DNA of 54,072 bases, from positions 1 to 54,072 of the forward strand of contig JAETOJ010000017.1 of assembly GCA_021768085.1 (NCBI GenBank). The letters run 5' to 3'. The translations under genes were made by a program, and so were the position numbers. The notes beneath the pieces are model-generated. The model saw nothing but the letters and a program-made list of their open reading frames with translations, was not told where the DNA came from and did no database searches. Below are positions 1 through 6,772 of the stretch, in pieces; the stretch's first letter is position 1; every line of letters begins with the position of its first letter. This DNA comes from Bacillota bacterium. GTDB lineage: Bacteria > Bacillota > Clostridia > Oscillospirales > Oscillospiraceae.

Positions 1-32
1 ACCAGCGCGAGGAACTTTTTCAAGTTTCTCAT
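1..32 (-). CDS. Start of an exported SLH-type protein (partial)
   Basis: Only the first 10 complete codons lie in the window. They read MRNLKKFLAL from an ATG at 32-30. A strong RBS (TAAGGAGGAA on the minus strand, about 41-50) sits at the right distance. A basic start followed by a hydrophobic run is a signal-peptide start, and this exact style is common in SLH-domain surface proteins of Clostridia. Everything downstream is outside the window, so the family is a guess; the existence of a start is well supported. Confidence 0.55.
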   Translation of the reverse strand, partial: MRNLKKFLAL

Positions 33-154
33 TGGAATGTTTCCTCCTTACTATTTTTTGGCCGTATAGGAGGCAAAATCCGCTGTTTTTAGGTGATAGG
101 ATGGGTCATCCTCTCATTTGAGAGTTAAAAGTGGAGGAAACAGGGGGAAAAGAG

Positions 155-182
155 TGGACTTTCAAAATGATTATGGTATACT
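155..182 (+). promoter_or_regulatory. Probable promoter of the amylase gene
   Basis: TGGACT (155-160) and TATACT (177-182) are separated by 16 nt, about 57 nt before the amylase start codon. Confidence 0.5.
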
Positions 183-238
183 TTAACAGGGCGCGGCCGC
201 GCCCGAGCATCTTTAGGAAAACTGAAGGGGGTATTATT

Positions 239-1531
239 ATGGCGAAAAGCACCGACACAGCTTATCGAAATCAGATCATGTACTCCGTTTTTGTCCGGAA
301 CCATACGCCCGAGGGCACCTTCGAGGGGGTGGGCCGGGATCTGAAGCGGATCAAGGCTCTGGGGACGGATATTGTCTGGCTCATGCCCATCCATCCCATT
401 GGGGAAAAGCACCGCAAGGGAACGCTGGGCAGCCCCTACGCCATCCGGGATTACCGGGCCGTCAACCCGGAGTACGGCACCTTGGAGGACTTCCAGCGCC
501 TGGTGGACGAGATCCACGCCCTGGGCATGAAGTGCGTCATCGACGTGGTATATAATCACACGTCCCCCGACTCCTGGCTGGCGGAGCACCACCCGGAGTG
601 GTTCTACCACAAACCGGACGGCAGCTTCGGCAACCGGGTGGGGGACTGGTGGGATGTGATCGACCTGGACTATGGCAACCCCGGCCTGTGGGACTACCAG
701 ATTGAGACGCTGAAATACTGGGCGGGGATGGTGGACGGCTTCCGTTGCGACGTGGCCCCCCTGGTGCCGCTGGACTTCTGGCTGCGGGCCCGGGCGGAGG
801 TGGAGGCGGTGCGCCCCGGCTGCCTCTGGCTGGCGGAGTCGGTGGAGCCTGACTTTGTCCGGGAGGGCCGGGCGGACGGCCTGGCGGTGCTGTCCGATGC
901 GGAGTGCTTCCAGGCGTTTGATGTCTGCTATGACTACGACATTTTCCACGACTTCCACAAGTATCTGCGGGGAGAGGTGCCGCTGGACTTCTACGCGGAT
1001 CGGATCAACCGCCAAGAGATCACCTATCCGTGCAATTACGTGAAGCTGCGCTTCCTGGAGAACCATGATCAGGCCCGGGCGGCCTTTGTCATCCCTGGCG
1101 GGCTGGCCCGTCTCAACTGGACGGCCTTCACCTATTTCCAGAAGGGGATGACCCTGATCTACGCTGGACAGGAGGCGGAGTGCACCCACCGCCCCAGCCT
1201 GTTCGACAAGGACGATGTCGCCTGGAACCTGAGCGAAGGCGTGACAAGGCTGTTCCGGCAGCTGGGGAAGCTGAAGCGCCACCCCCTGCTGGCGGACAGC
1301 CGGTATGAGGTGACGGCTCTGCCCCGGGATGTTCTGCGGGCGGAGCACCGGAAGGGCGCCCAGCGGCTCACCGGCCTGTTCAGTATGCGCGGGGAGCCCT
1401 CCCTGACGCCGGTGAACGCGCCGGACGGCCTCTACCCCAACCTGCTGGACGAGCAAGGCGGCTCAGTGGAGGTGTTTGGGGGGATGGTTAGCGTGAAAGG
1501 TGCACCCCTTGTTTTTGAGTGGTCAGTTTAA
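239..1531 (+). CDS. GH13 alpha-amylase family glycosidase
   Basis: A 430-residue TIM-barrel enzyme expected to cleave alpha-1,4-glucosidic bonds in maltooligosaccharides, maltodextrin or pullulan-like substrates. The four GH13 regions are visible: DVVYNHT (I), GFRCDVAP with the putative nucleophile D171 (II), WLAESV with the acid/base E200 (III) and FLENHD with D277 (IV). There is no signal peptide, so it should be cytosolic and act on imported oligosaccharides. The frame is open from 131, but the ATG at 239 follows GAAGGGGGT and matches the usual N-terminus (YSVFVRNHTPEGTF). At 430 residues it is short for the family and lacks an obvious N-terminal carbohydrate-binding domain. Its stop overlaps the convergent cdd gene by 9 nt. 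Exact substrate unknown. Confidence 0.88.
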   Translation: MAKSTDTAYRNQIMYSVFVRNHTPEGTFEGVGRDLKRIKALGTDIVWLMPIHPIGEKHRKGTLGSPYAIRDYRAVNPEYGTLEDFQRLVDEIHALGMKCVIDVVYNHTSPDSWLAEHHPEWFYHKPDGSFGNRVGDWWDVIDLDYGNPGLWDYQIETLKYWAGMVDGFRCDVAPLVPLDFWLRARAEVEAVRPGCLWLAESVEPDFVREGRADGLAVLSDAECFQAFDVCYDYDIFHDFHKYLRGEVPLDFYADRINRQEITYPCNYVKLRFLENHDQARAAFVIPGGLARLNWTAFTYFQKGMTLIYAGQEAECTHRPSLFDKDDVAWNLSEGVTRLFRQLGKLKRHPLLADSRYEVTALPRDVLRAEHRKGAQRLTGLFSMRGEPSLTPVNAPDGLYPNLLDEQGGSVEVFGGMVSVKGAPLVFEWSV

Positions 1532-1918
1532 GGAGGCCGGCCCAAACCCGTGGGGCAGCAACTCCTTCAGAGGAAGGGTGACAAACTGCCCGTCCCCCCG
1601 GGCCACCAGCACGGTGAGGTTTGGGGCGAACTCATAGAGCATCTGCCGGCAGGCCCCGCAGGGCCAGCAGTAGTCCTCCCCCCGGCCCACCACGGCCAGC
1701 CGGATGAAATCATCCCGATGCCCCTCGCTTACCGCCTTTACCAGGGCGGTGCGTTCGGCGCAGATGGTGGAGCCATAGGCGGCGTTTTCCACGTTGCAGC
1801 CGGTGAACACCGTCCCGTCGGCGCACAGCAGGGCGGCCCCTACCGGAAAATGGGAGTAGGGGACATAGGAGCGATCCAGCATGGTGAAGGCCAAGTCCAC
1901 CAGAGCCTGATTGGTCAT
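1523..1918 (-). CDS. cdd: Cytidine deaminase
   Basis: A 131-residue zinc-dependent enzyme that deaminates cytidine and deoxycytidine to uridine and deoxyuridine in pyrimidine salvage. It has the family signature: CAERTA with the catalytic Glu and one zinc Cys, then PCGACRQ with the other two zinc Cys. FTGCNVENAAYG is the ribose-binding segment. Its length is typical of the homotetrameric Cdd class. The frame is open back to 2017, but the ATG at 1918 follows GGAAGGAG and gives the standard N-terminus. It stands alone and converges on the amylase gene with a 9-nt overlap of the two coding ends. Confidence 0.95.
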   Translation of the reverse strand: MTNQALVDLAFTMLDRSYVPYSHFPVGAALLCADGTVFTGCNVENAAYGSTICAERTALVKAVSEGHRDDFIRLAVVGRGEDYCWPCGACRQMLYEFAPNLTVLVARGDGQFVTLPLKELLPHGFGPASLN

Positions 1919-2085
1919 AAGAAAAACTCCTTCCTTATCTATTATATATAATGTAGACGGGAAATAGGGCGGGAATGGTAGCGCGGGCCTGGGCCATCCT
2001 GTCCATCCAGCTCCCATTATATCAGATTTTTGCGCTTGGGGGAAGGGCCCTGGGATAGCACAGGGACTTGTTCAAATTTTTTCTG

Positions 2086-2114
2086 TTGCAATTCGTGTCG
2101 GTTTCTGCTATACT
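2086..2114 (+). promoter_or_regulatory. Promoter of the membrane-protein gene at 2224
   Basis: TTGCAA (2086-2091), a 17-nt spacer and TATACT (2109-2114). The transcript would have a leader of about 100 nt. Confidence 0.65.
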
Positions 2115-2223
2115 GTTATCTGCTTAACGCCGTGGGGGGATTTTCTCCGGGGCGTCTGCACAGAATAATACCGATGCGGCTGGACAGCTCGAAGGGTTCG
2201 GCGCGACTGAAGATAAAGGACGG

Positions 2224-2997
2224 ATGAGAATGTTCGATAAGGGGAAACGGGAACAGCGTTACGAGAAGGAGAACGCCGAATTTAACAGGATGCTCCTCTG
2301 GCTGGTGGGAGCCGTGGTGGTGGAACTGATCATCCTGCTGGTGAAGCAGGTCTACGTGAATATGATCTTTGGCGTTGGGCTGGCAACGGCGCTGATGTAC
2401 TTCTTTCAGGTGTTTTCCGTGCTGGGCGCGGTGCTCACCGTGGCCGGGATTGTCTGGGCGGTGGTCTGGCACAGGAAGGGGAAAGGCATTGTCCTGCCCT
2501 GCGCGCTGACGGCGGCGGCAGCGGGCCTGTGGATTCTGGCCCTGTTCGCCAACGTGTTGTTCGACGTGGGGCTGAACATCGTGATGATCTTGCCCGCTGT
2601 GGCGGCGGTGCTGATCGTGATCTTCTTCCTGTACCAGCGGGTATTTTTCCTCAACGCCCTGGTGTCGGCAGGGGGGTTGCTGGCTCTGTGGCTGCACCGG
2701 CAGTATTACGCCACCCACGACAGCCTGATCACAGTCCTGTTTGTGGCGGGCTTTGTGGCCCTGGTTGCCGCTGTGGTGCTGACCTTTGTGCTGCGGGCCG
2801 GGGATGGCAAGCTGGGCGGTGTGCGGGTGATGCCTGCGGGCACCAGCTATGTCATCACCTGGATCACCTGCGGGGTGACCGCCCTAACCATGGCGCTGAC
2901 CCTGATCCTGGGCGCTTCGGCGGGGCTGTACCTGCTGTTCGCCCTGGTGGGCTGGGTGTTCATTCAGGCGGTGTTCTTCACCGTAAAGCTAATGTAA
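2224..2997 (+). CDS. Polytopic membrane protein of unknown function
   Basis: A 257-residue protein with a charged N-terminus (MRMFDKGKREQRYEKE) followed by about seven or eight hydrophobic segments spread to the C-terminus, with short loops between them. I see no catalytic, nucleotide-binding or transporter signature. The start could be 2224 or the second ATG at 2230; 2224 has AAAGGA just upstream. It is monocistronic: its own promoter lies at 2086-2114 and a hairpin terminator follows at 3048-3088. It resembles the many unassigned multi-pass proteins of Clostridia; no function is proposed. Confidence 0.75.
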   Translation: MRMFDKGKREQRYEKENAEFNRMLLWLVGAVVVELIILLVKQVYVNMIFGVGLATALMYFFQVFSVLGAVLTVAGIVWAVVWHRKGKGIVLPCALTAAAAGLWILALFANVLFDVGLNIVMILPAVAAVLIVIFFLYQRVFFLNALVSAGGLLALWLHRQYYATHDSLITVLFVAGFVALVAAVVLTFVLRAGDGKLGGVRVMPAGTSYVITWITCGVTALTMALTLILGASAGLYLLFALVGWVFIQAVFFTVKLM

Positions 2998-3001
2998 AAA
3001 C

Positions 3002-3037
3002 AAAAAAGCGGCGGGCCGCCCGAGGGCGGCCCGCCGC
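3002..3037 (-). terminator. Terminator for the ZIP gene (minus strand)
   Basis: A perfect 13-bp GC stem (3008-3020 with 3025-3037, loop CGAG). On the minus strand it is followed by six T (A-run 3002-3007 on plus). Confidence 0.75.
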
Positions 3038-3047
3038 AAACAGTGTT

Positions 3048-3088
3048 CAGGGCAAGGCGAACTGGATGGTTTGCCTTGCCCTGTTTTT
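3048..3088 (+). terminator. Terminator for the membrane-protein gene
   Basis: An 11-bp stem (3048-3058 with 3073-3083, CAGGGCAAGGC arm) followed directly by TTTTT. It serves the plus-strand gene ending at 2997. Confidence 0.75.
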
Positions 3089-3096
3089 CTCACACG

Positions 3097-3891
3097 TCAA
3101 TGGGCGTGCCCATGCCCGAAGATCAGCAGCACCCCCAGGGCGAAGCCCACCACCGTGGCCAGCACGGTCCACCGGGATTTCCACTGGAGCGCCGCCTCGG
3201 GCAGCAGCTCAAAGAACACTACGTACAGCATGGCGCCCCCCGCCAGGGCCAGGGCGGCGGCCAGGGCGGCGGGGGCCTGGTTGCCCACGAAATAGCCCAG
3301 CAGTGCCCCTGCCACTGTGGGCAGGCCGGACAGGGCGGCCACGGCGATGGCGCTGAAGGTCTTGGAACCGTCATGGAGGAGGGGTACGGCGATGCTCATG
3401 CCCTCTGGCAGGTTGTGCAGACCGATGGTGACGGCGGCCAGGGCGCTGGCCAGACAGATCCCCTGCACCGCCACCGTGGCCCCCACCGCCATGCCCACCG
3501 GCACGTTGTGCAGGGCCACTGCCGCCGCCAGCACGATGCCGGCGGTGTGCAGGTCGTGGTGGCCGCAGGCGCAGGCGTGGGGGTGCTCGGCGTCCTCGTG
3601 GTGGGCGCTCTTATCGATCCAGCAGTTCAGCAGGTAGGTGACTACAAAGCCCGCCACCAGCACGCCGGGCACCAGCAGCAGGGGGGCGGCGTCCCCCTCC
3701 AGGGCCTCCACCGCCTCAGGCACCATGTCCAGCGCCACGATGGACAGCATCAGCCCCGCAGTAAAGCTGAGCAACAGGCTCGTCCCCCGGGGGGACTCCC
3801 GCTTGATCAGGGCGGCCAGCCCGCCCCCCAGCGCCAGCCCGCCTACGCCGGTGGCGGCGGTGAGCAGCACGACGAATAAAACAGGATTCAT
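3097..3891 (-). CDS. ZIP family metal transporter
   Basis: A 264-residue inner-membrane transporter of the ZIP (ZupT/GufA-like) family, expected to import divalent metal such as zinc, iron or manganese. The two hallmark helices are present as ALHNVPVGMA and GLHNLPEGMS; in this family their His, Asn and Glu residues line the metal site. A His-rich cytoplasmic loop (HHEDAEHPHACACGHHD, about residues 136-152) sits before them, as in classic ZIPs. About eight membrane segments are visible. ATG at 3891 follows AGGAG on the minus strand. It lies downstream of two half-TSUP genes but is separated from them by a terminator-like hairpin (3911-3947), so it is probably transcribed independently. Metal specificity cannot be read from sequence. 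Confidence 0.9.
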   Translation of the reverse strand: MNPVLFVVLLTAATGVGGLALGGGLAALIKRESPRGTSLLLSFTAGLMLSIVALDMVPEAVEALEGDAAPLLLVPGVLVAGFVVTYLLNCWIDKSAHHEDAEHPHACACGHHDLHTAGIVLAAAVALHNVPVGMAVGATVAVQGICLASALAAVTIGLHNLPEGMSIAVPLLHDGSKTFSAIAVAALSGLPTVAGALLGYFVGNQAPAALAAALALAGGAMLYVVFFELLPEAALQWKSRWTVLATVVGFALGVLLIFGHGHAH

Positions 3892-3910
3892 GGATTCGCG
3901 CTCCTAATGA

Positions 3911-3947
3911 TAAAAATAGGCCGGACAGGCCGCGGGGCCCGTCCGGC
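3911..3947 (-). terminator. Terminator-like hairpin after the TSUP pair (minus strand)
   Basis: GCCGGAC (3920-3926) pairs with GTCCGGC (3941-3947), with further pairing inside. Reading the minus strand, an AT-rich TATTTTTA tail follows. Confidence 0.6.
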
Positions 3948-3992
3948 AGGGACTATCATATCACGGCGGGGCGGGAAAGGCAAGGAAAAATA

Positions 3993-4355
3993 TTACTGTT
4001 CCTCCCGAAACAGCTCCCGCAGGCCGATGATCAGCAAAAAGACCCCGAAGCATTTCCGCAGCGCCTCTACGTCCATGCCGGTGGCGGCCCAGGCCGCCAG
4101 GGCGGAGCACGCCAGCCCTGCGCAGATGGCCGGAATCAGGGCCCGCCGCTCCACATAGCCGTTTTTGACGTGGGCGGGGAGGGCGGTGGCGGCGGCGGGG
4201 AGAAAATAGAGCAGGTTGATCCCCTGAGCCAGGGGCTGGGCCAGCCCGGTGAAGTTGGTCATATAGATCAGCAGCAGGGAGCCGCCCCCCACGCCCAGGC
4301 CGGACAGCACCCCGGTGGCCGCCCCTACCAGGGCGGCGACAAGCCAGTCAAGCAT
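3993..4355 (-). CDS. Half-size TSUP (TauE/SafE) permease subunit, second of a pair
   Basis: A 120-residue membrane protein with about four hydrophobic segments. The N-terminus reads LVGAATGVLSGLGVGGGSLL, the glycine-rich signature of the TSUP (TauE/SafE, DUF81) family, whose members export or import sulfite, sulfonates or related anions. Normal TSUP proteins are about 250 residues with two such halves; this gene encodes only one. The partner half is the next gene upstream on the same strand (4549-4914). The two probably assemble as a heterodimer; that is inference. The end is a clean charged tail (LRELFREEQ) rather than a truncation scar. Compare the full-length TSUP at 14248-15015. Confidence 0.82.
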   Translation of the reverse strand: MLDWLVAALVGAATGVLSGLGVGGGSLLLIYMTNFTGLAQPLAQGINLLYFLPAAATALPAHVKNGYVERRALIPAICAGLACSALAAWAATGMDVEALRKCFGVFLLIIGLRELFREEQ

Positions 4356-4395
4356 CCCACGTCCCCCTTTCCCAACGGATCGTCATACTAATTCT

Positions 4396-4537
4396 CCATA
4401 AAACAGTTTACCTGTTTTATGGGCCGCAGAATGCGGCCCGGCGGCGCAGCCGCTAAGAATGTTGTCAATACTGTTCTTGTGCGCCGCAGGTGCGACGGCG
4501 GTTACGCCGGCATAAAAAGATTTTTAAATCTTTTTAT
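4396..4537. repeat. Cluster of consecutive hairpins between the two half-TSUP genes
   Basis: About 140 bp hold successive dyads: 4396-4406/4412-4422 (CCATAAAACAG arm), 4421-4427/4433-4439 (GGGCCGC), 4441-4445/4449-4453 (GCGGC), 4455-4459/4473-4477 (AAGAA), and an AT-rich 12-bp stem 4512-4523/4526-4537 with a 2-nt loop. None has the simple form of an intrinsic terminator. It may be a palindromic repeat element or an mRNA-stabilising spacer. I cannot tell whether copies exist elsewhere in the genome. Confidence 0.55.
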
Positions 4538-4548
4538 CAAGAAAAGTA

Positions 4549-4914
4549 TTACAGCAGGGCCTTCACCCCGCCGTACAGAATCAGCAGGGCAAAGCCCCGG
4601 CGCAGCCACACCATGGACAGCTTCCGGAACACCTTCCCGCCCACCAGTCCGCCCACCAGCCCGCCGGCCAGATAGGGCAGGGCGGCGGCCAGATTTAGCT
4701 CCCCCCGGAACCAATAGATCCCGGCGGACAGAGCACACAGCGGGGCGATGATCGCCACCGAGGTGGCGAAAGCCTTCCGTTGATCCAGCCCGCACTTTCC
4801 CGCCAGCAGGGGCACCAGCACCATGCCACCGCCCCCGCCAAAAAAGCCGTTTATCACTCCGGCGGCCGCCCCTGCCAGGGCGAACCACAGGGCTTTGGAG
4901 TTCTTTTCCTTCAA
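4549..4914 (-). CDS. Half-size TSUP (TauE/SafE) permease subunit, first of a pair
   Basis: A 121-residue membrane protein with about four hydrophobic segments. It carries the TSUP glycine motif as GAAAGVINGFFGGGGGMVLV and a second segment ending in LLILYGGVKALL. It is half the usual family length and is followed on the same strand by the complementary half (3993-4355) after a 193-bp hairpin-rich gap. The start is a TTG at 4914-4912: the in-frame codons just upstream run into TGA, and AGGTG lies 7 nt before the TTG. The nearby ATG at 4921 is out of frame. The substrate is probably a sulfur oxyanion or small organic anion, from family knowledge only. Confidence 0.8.
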   Translation of the reverse strand: MKEKNSKALWFALAGAAAGVINGFFGGGGGMVLVPLLAGKCGLDQRKAFATSVAIIAPLCALSAGIYWFRGELNLAAALPYLAGGLVGGLVGGKVFRKLSMVWLRRGFALLILYGGVKALL

Positions 4915-4981
4915 CGCGCATCACCTGTTTCCAGTATGCCGCCGCCGGGGGCGGACTATTCAAAATCTTCCGCCGATCCTC

Positions 4982-5010
4982 TTGACAACTATTACGGATA
5001 GCGATATATT
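4982..5010 (+). promoter_or_regulatory. Promoter of padR-DUF2812, with possible PadR dyad
   Basis: TTGACA (4982-4987), 17-nt spacer, TATATT (5005-5010). TTACGG (4992-4997) and CCGTAA (5022-5027) form an inverted pair flanking the -10, which could be the PadR operator. Confidence 0.75.
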
Positions 5011-5044
5011 TATTACAGTAACCGTAAGAAAGGGGGGACGCGCC

Positions 5045-5428
5045 TTGCGAGACAACGCCAAGGGCGGCGCGCTCACCGAGGTGACCTTTTACATCCTGCT
5101 GGCCCTGCACAGGCCCCGGCACGGCTATGCCGTCATGCAGTTTGTGGAGGAGCGGACGGCCGGGCGGCTGATCCTGGGGGCGGGGACGCTGTACGGCGCC
5201 CTGAACGCCCTCCAGGAGAAGGGCTGGATCGCCCCCGTGGGGGCGGACGCGGGGCGGAAAAAAGAGTTTGCCGTCACCCCTCTGGGCCGGGAGATGGCGG
5301 CCCGGGAACTGGCGCGGCTGAAGGAGCTGGCAAACACGGCGGAGGAGATTTTAAAGGAGGCGCGCAATGGAGAAGCGATACCGTTACTTCTGGACGCTGC
5401 TGGGGATCCAGGCCCGGTGGCTGGATAA
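5045..5428 (+). CDS. PadR family transcriptional regulator
   Basis: A 127-residue winged-helix repressor. The PadR core is clear: LTEVTFYILLALHRPRHGYA, then an ...LGAGTLYGALNALQEKGWI recognition segment, then the wing (KKEFAVTPLGREM). Coding begins at a TTG (5045) 7 nt after AAGGGGGG; there is no in-frame ATG close to the RBS. Its 3' end overlaps the DUF2812 gene by 62 nt, so the last 20 or so residues are encoded in sequence that also holds the DUF2812 start. PadR regulators paired with DUF2812 proteins are a recurring arrangement in Firmicutes, where the PadR is thought to repress its own operon. The ligand is unknown. Confidence 0.88.
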   Translation: MRDNAKGGALTEVTFYILLALHRPRHGYAVMQFVEERTAGRLILGAGTLYGALNALQEKGWIAPVGADAGRKKEFAVTPLGREMAARELARLKELANTAEEILKEARNGEAIPLLLDAAGDPGPVAG

Positions 5429-5948
5429 GATGTCAGATCGGGGTCTGCGGCTGGTGCGGACGGAAAAGCTGCTGTACGAGTTCGAGCCTTGCGCTCCGGG
5501 GGAGTACCGCTACTGCGTGGAGTTTGTGGCCCACCTGTCCCGGGACAAGGCGGAGGACTACGGCCGCTTCCTGGAGGACTGCGGCTATCGGGTGTGGTTC
5601 AAAAACGCAAACCTGGACTGGAACGTGGGTAAGGTGGAGGTCCGCCCCTGGGCGGAGCCAGGGGGCCGCCTGGCCTCCAACGCCACCACCTACAACCGGG
5701 AGCTGCTGATTGTGGAGAAAAAGAACGATGGGAAGCCCTTCCAGCTCCACTCGTCCAACGAGGACAAGGCGCGCTATTACAGGGCCCAGCGCAGGCCCGC
5801 CCTGTTTCTCTTTGTGATAATGGCGCCCCTGGCGGTGGTGCTGCGCTCCTGGCCGGCGGGGATTTTCGCGGTGCTGGCGCTGGCGATGCTGCTCCGGTGT
5901 CAGCTCGCCCTGGCCAAGCTGAAGCGGCAGGGCAGCCTCACGGAGTGA
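5367..5948 (+). CDS. DUF2812 domain membrane protein
   Basis: A 193-residue protein. Its first 100 residues match the DUF2812 pattern (FW...QARWLDKMSDRGLRLV, then YRYCVEFV). A hydrophobic stretch from about residue 143 to 180 should make one or two membrane helices. The ATG at 5367 follows AAAGGAGG inside the end of padR; the 62-nt overlap implies translational coupling. DUF2812 proteins are nearly always encoded next to PadR regulators, sometimes beside transporters, but their biochemical role is not established. Here nothing else is in the operon: the next gene starts from its own promoter. Confidence 0.82.
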   Translation: MEKRYRYFWTLLGIQARWLDKMSDRGLRLVRTEKLLYEFEPCAPGEYRYCVEFVAHLSRDKAEDYGRFLEDCGYRVWFKNANLDWNVGKVEVRPWAEPGGRLASNATTYNRELLIVEKKNDGKPFQLHSSNEDKARYYRAQRRPALFLFVIMAPLAVVLRSWPAGIFAVLALAMLLRCQLALAKLKRQGSLTE

Positions 5949-5967
5949 GCCGCGCCGGGCTTCGCTC

Positions 5968-5993
5968 TTTGACAGCTGCGGAAAAATGTCAAA
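5968..5993. promoter_or_regulatory. Inverted repeat, probable TetR operator
   Basis: TTTGACA (5968-5974) and TGTCAAA (5987-5993) form a perfect 7-bp inverted repeat with a 12-nt spacer, just upstream of the tetR promoter. A closely related pair (TTGTCA and TGACAA, 6663-6680) occurs at the promoter of the next gene. Confidence 0.5.
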
Positions 5994-6003
5994 ACCCCGT
6001 CCC

Positions 6004-6032
6004 TTGCGTCCTGGAGAAAAACCCGGTATAAT
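6004..6032 (+). promoter_or_regulatory. Promoter of tetR
   Basis: TTGCGT (6004-6009), 17-nt spacer, TATAAT (6027-6032). Confidence 0.7.
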
Positions 6033-6065
6033 ACTTCCCAACAACCGGGGGAGGTTCGACGAAAA

Positions 6066-6626
6066 ATGCCAAAATCTACCAAGAACCAGATCATGAGTGC
6101 CCTGGTGGGGCTGCTTCAGACTAAGCGCCTGGATGACATCACCGTCACGGAACTGGTAGAGCGGTGCGGCATCTCCCGGCAGGCGTTTTACTATCACTTT
6201 TCCGATCTGTACGGTGTGGTGGATTACGGCATCCAGCAGCTGCTGGATGGGCTGGGCGTCACCGATCCGGAGCAATGGCGGGAGCCGCTGGAGCGGACGC
6301 TGGCTCTGCTGCGGGAGAACCGGACGCTGGTGCTCAACGTGTACCGGGCCTATGAGCGCAGCTATGTGGAGCACGATCTGCGCCGCTGGGCCGCCCCCCT
6401 GGTGGAGGCCCGCACCCGGCTGGCTGCCCGGGGGTATGCTGTGACGGAGGATCAGATCAGCTTCATGACCGAGCTGCTGACCCAAGGGCTGGCCAGCACG
6501 GTGCTGAGCTGGGTGGAGCGGGGGATGCCCTCCAGCGTCATCGAACGACTGGATGATTTTGACATTTTAGTGGGGGGTTGCCTGGACTATACCATGGAGC
6601 GGCTGGCCCAGAAAAATGGGAAATAG
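6066..6626 (+). CDS. TetR/AcrR family transcriptional regulator
   Basis: A 186-residue regulator. Residues 1-55 form the TetR DNA-binding domain: a helix, then DITVTELVERCGISRQAFYYHFSDLYGVVDY, the canonical HTH ending in FYYHF. The C-terminal 120 residues are the ligand domain of the type often seen in dihydroxyacetone-kinase-regulator-like TetRs. RBS GGGGGAGG precedes the ATG. It has its own promoter and a strong terminator (6656-6691). The same TGTCAAA-type dyads lie before this gene and before the radical SAM gene at 6773, so it probably represses both; that is inference. The ligand is unknown. Confidence 0.88.
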   Translation: MPKSTKNQIMSALVGLLQTKRLDDITVTELVERCGISRQAFYYHFSDLYGVVDYGIQQLLDGLGVTDPEQWREPLERTLALLRENRTLVLNVYRAYERSYVEHDLRRWAAPLVEARTRLAARGYAVTEDQISFMTELLTQGLASTVLSWVERGMPSSVIERLDDFDILVGGCLDYTMERLAQKNGK

Positions 6627-6655
6627 CGGGACAATTCGACAAAATTTTACATCGG

Positions 6656-6691
6656 CGCGGCCTTGTCAGACTTTTGACAAGGCCGCGTTTT
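6656..6691 (+). terminator. Terminator of tetR
   Basis: A perfect 13-bp stem (6656-6668 with 6675-6687) followed by TTTT. Its loop side contains the TTGACA that serves as -35 of the next promoter. Confidence 0.8.
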
Positions 6692-6702
6692 CTGTCTATG
6701 GA
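6674..6702 (+). promoter_or_regulatory. Promoter of the radical SAM gene, embedded in the terminator
   Basis: TTGACA (6674-6679), 17-nt spacer, TATGGA (6697-6702). The -35 lies inside the terminator stem, and the dyad TTGTCA/TGACAA (6663-6680) covers it, so a repressor bound there would block it. Confidence 0.5.
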
Positions 6703-6772
6703 AACCCGGGGGAGGGGGCGGTAAGATGAACCTGAGCAGCGGGGAAACCCCCGCGGAAAGGACGCGAGACAA

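Noticed and set aside
3043..3879. A 278-codon plus-strand frame opposite the ZIP gene
   Set aside because: Shadow of the ZIP transporter; the translation is Gln/His/Gly-rich noise and it starts inside a terminator.
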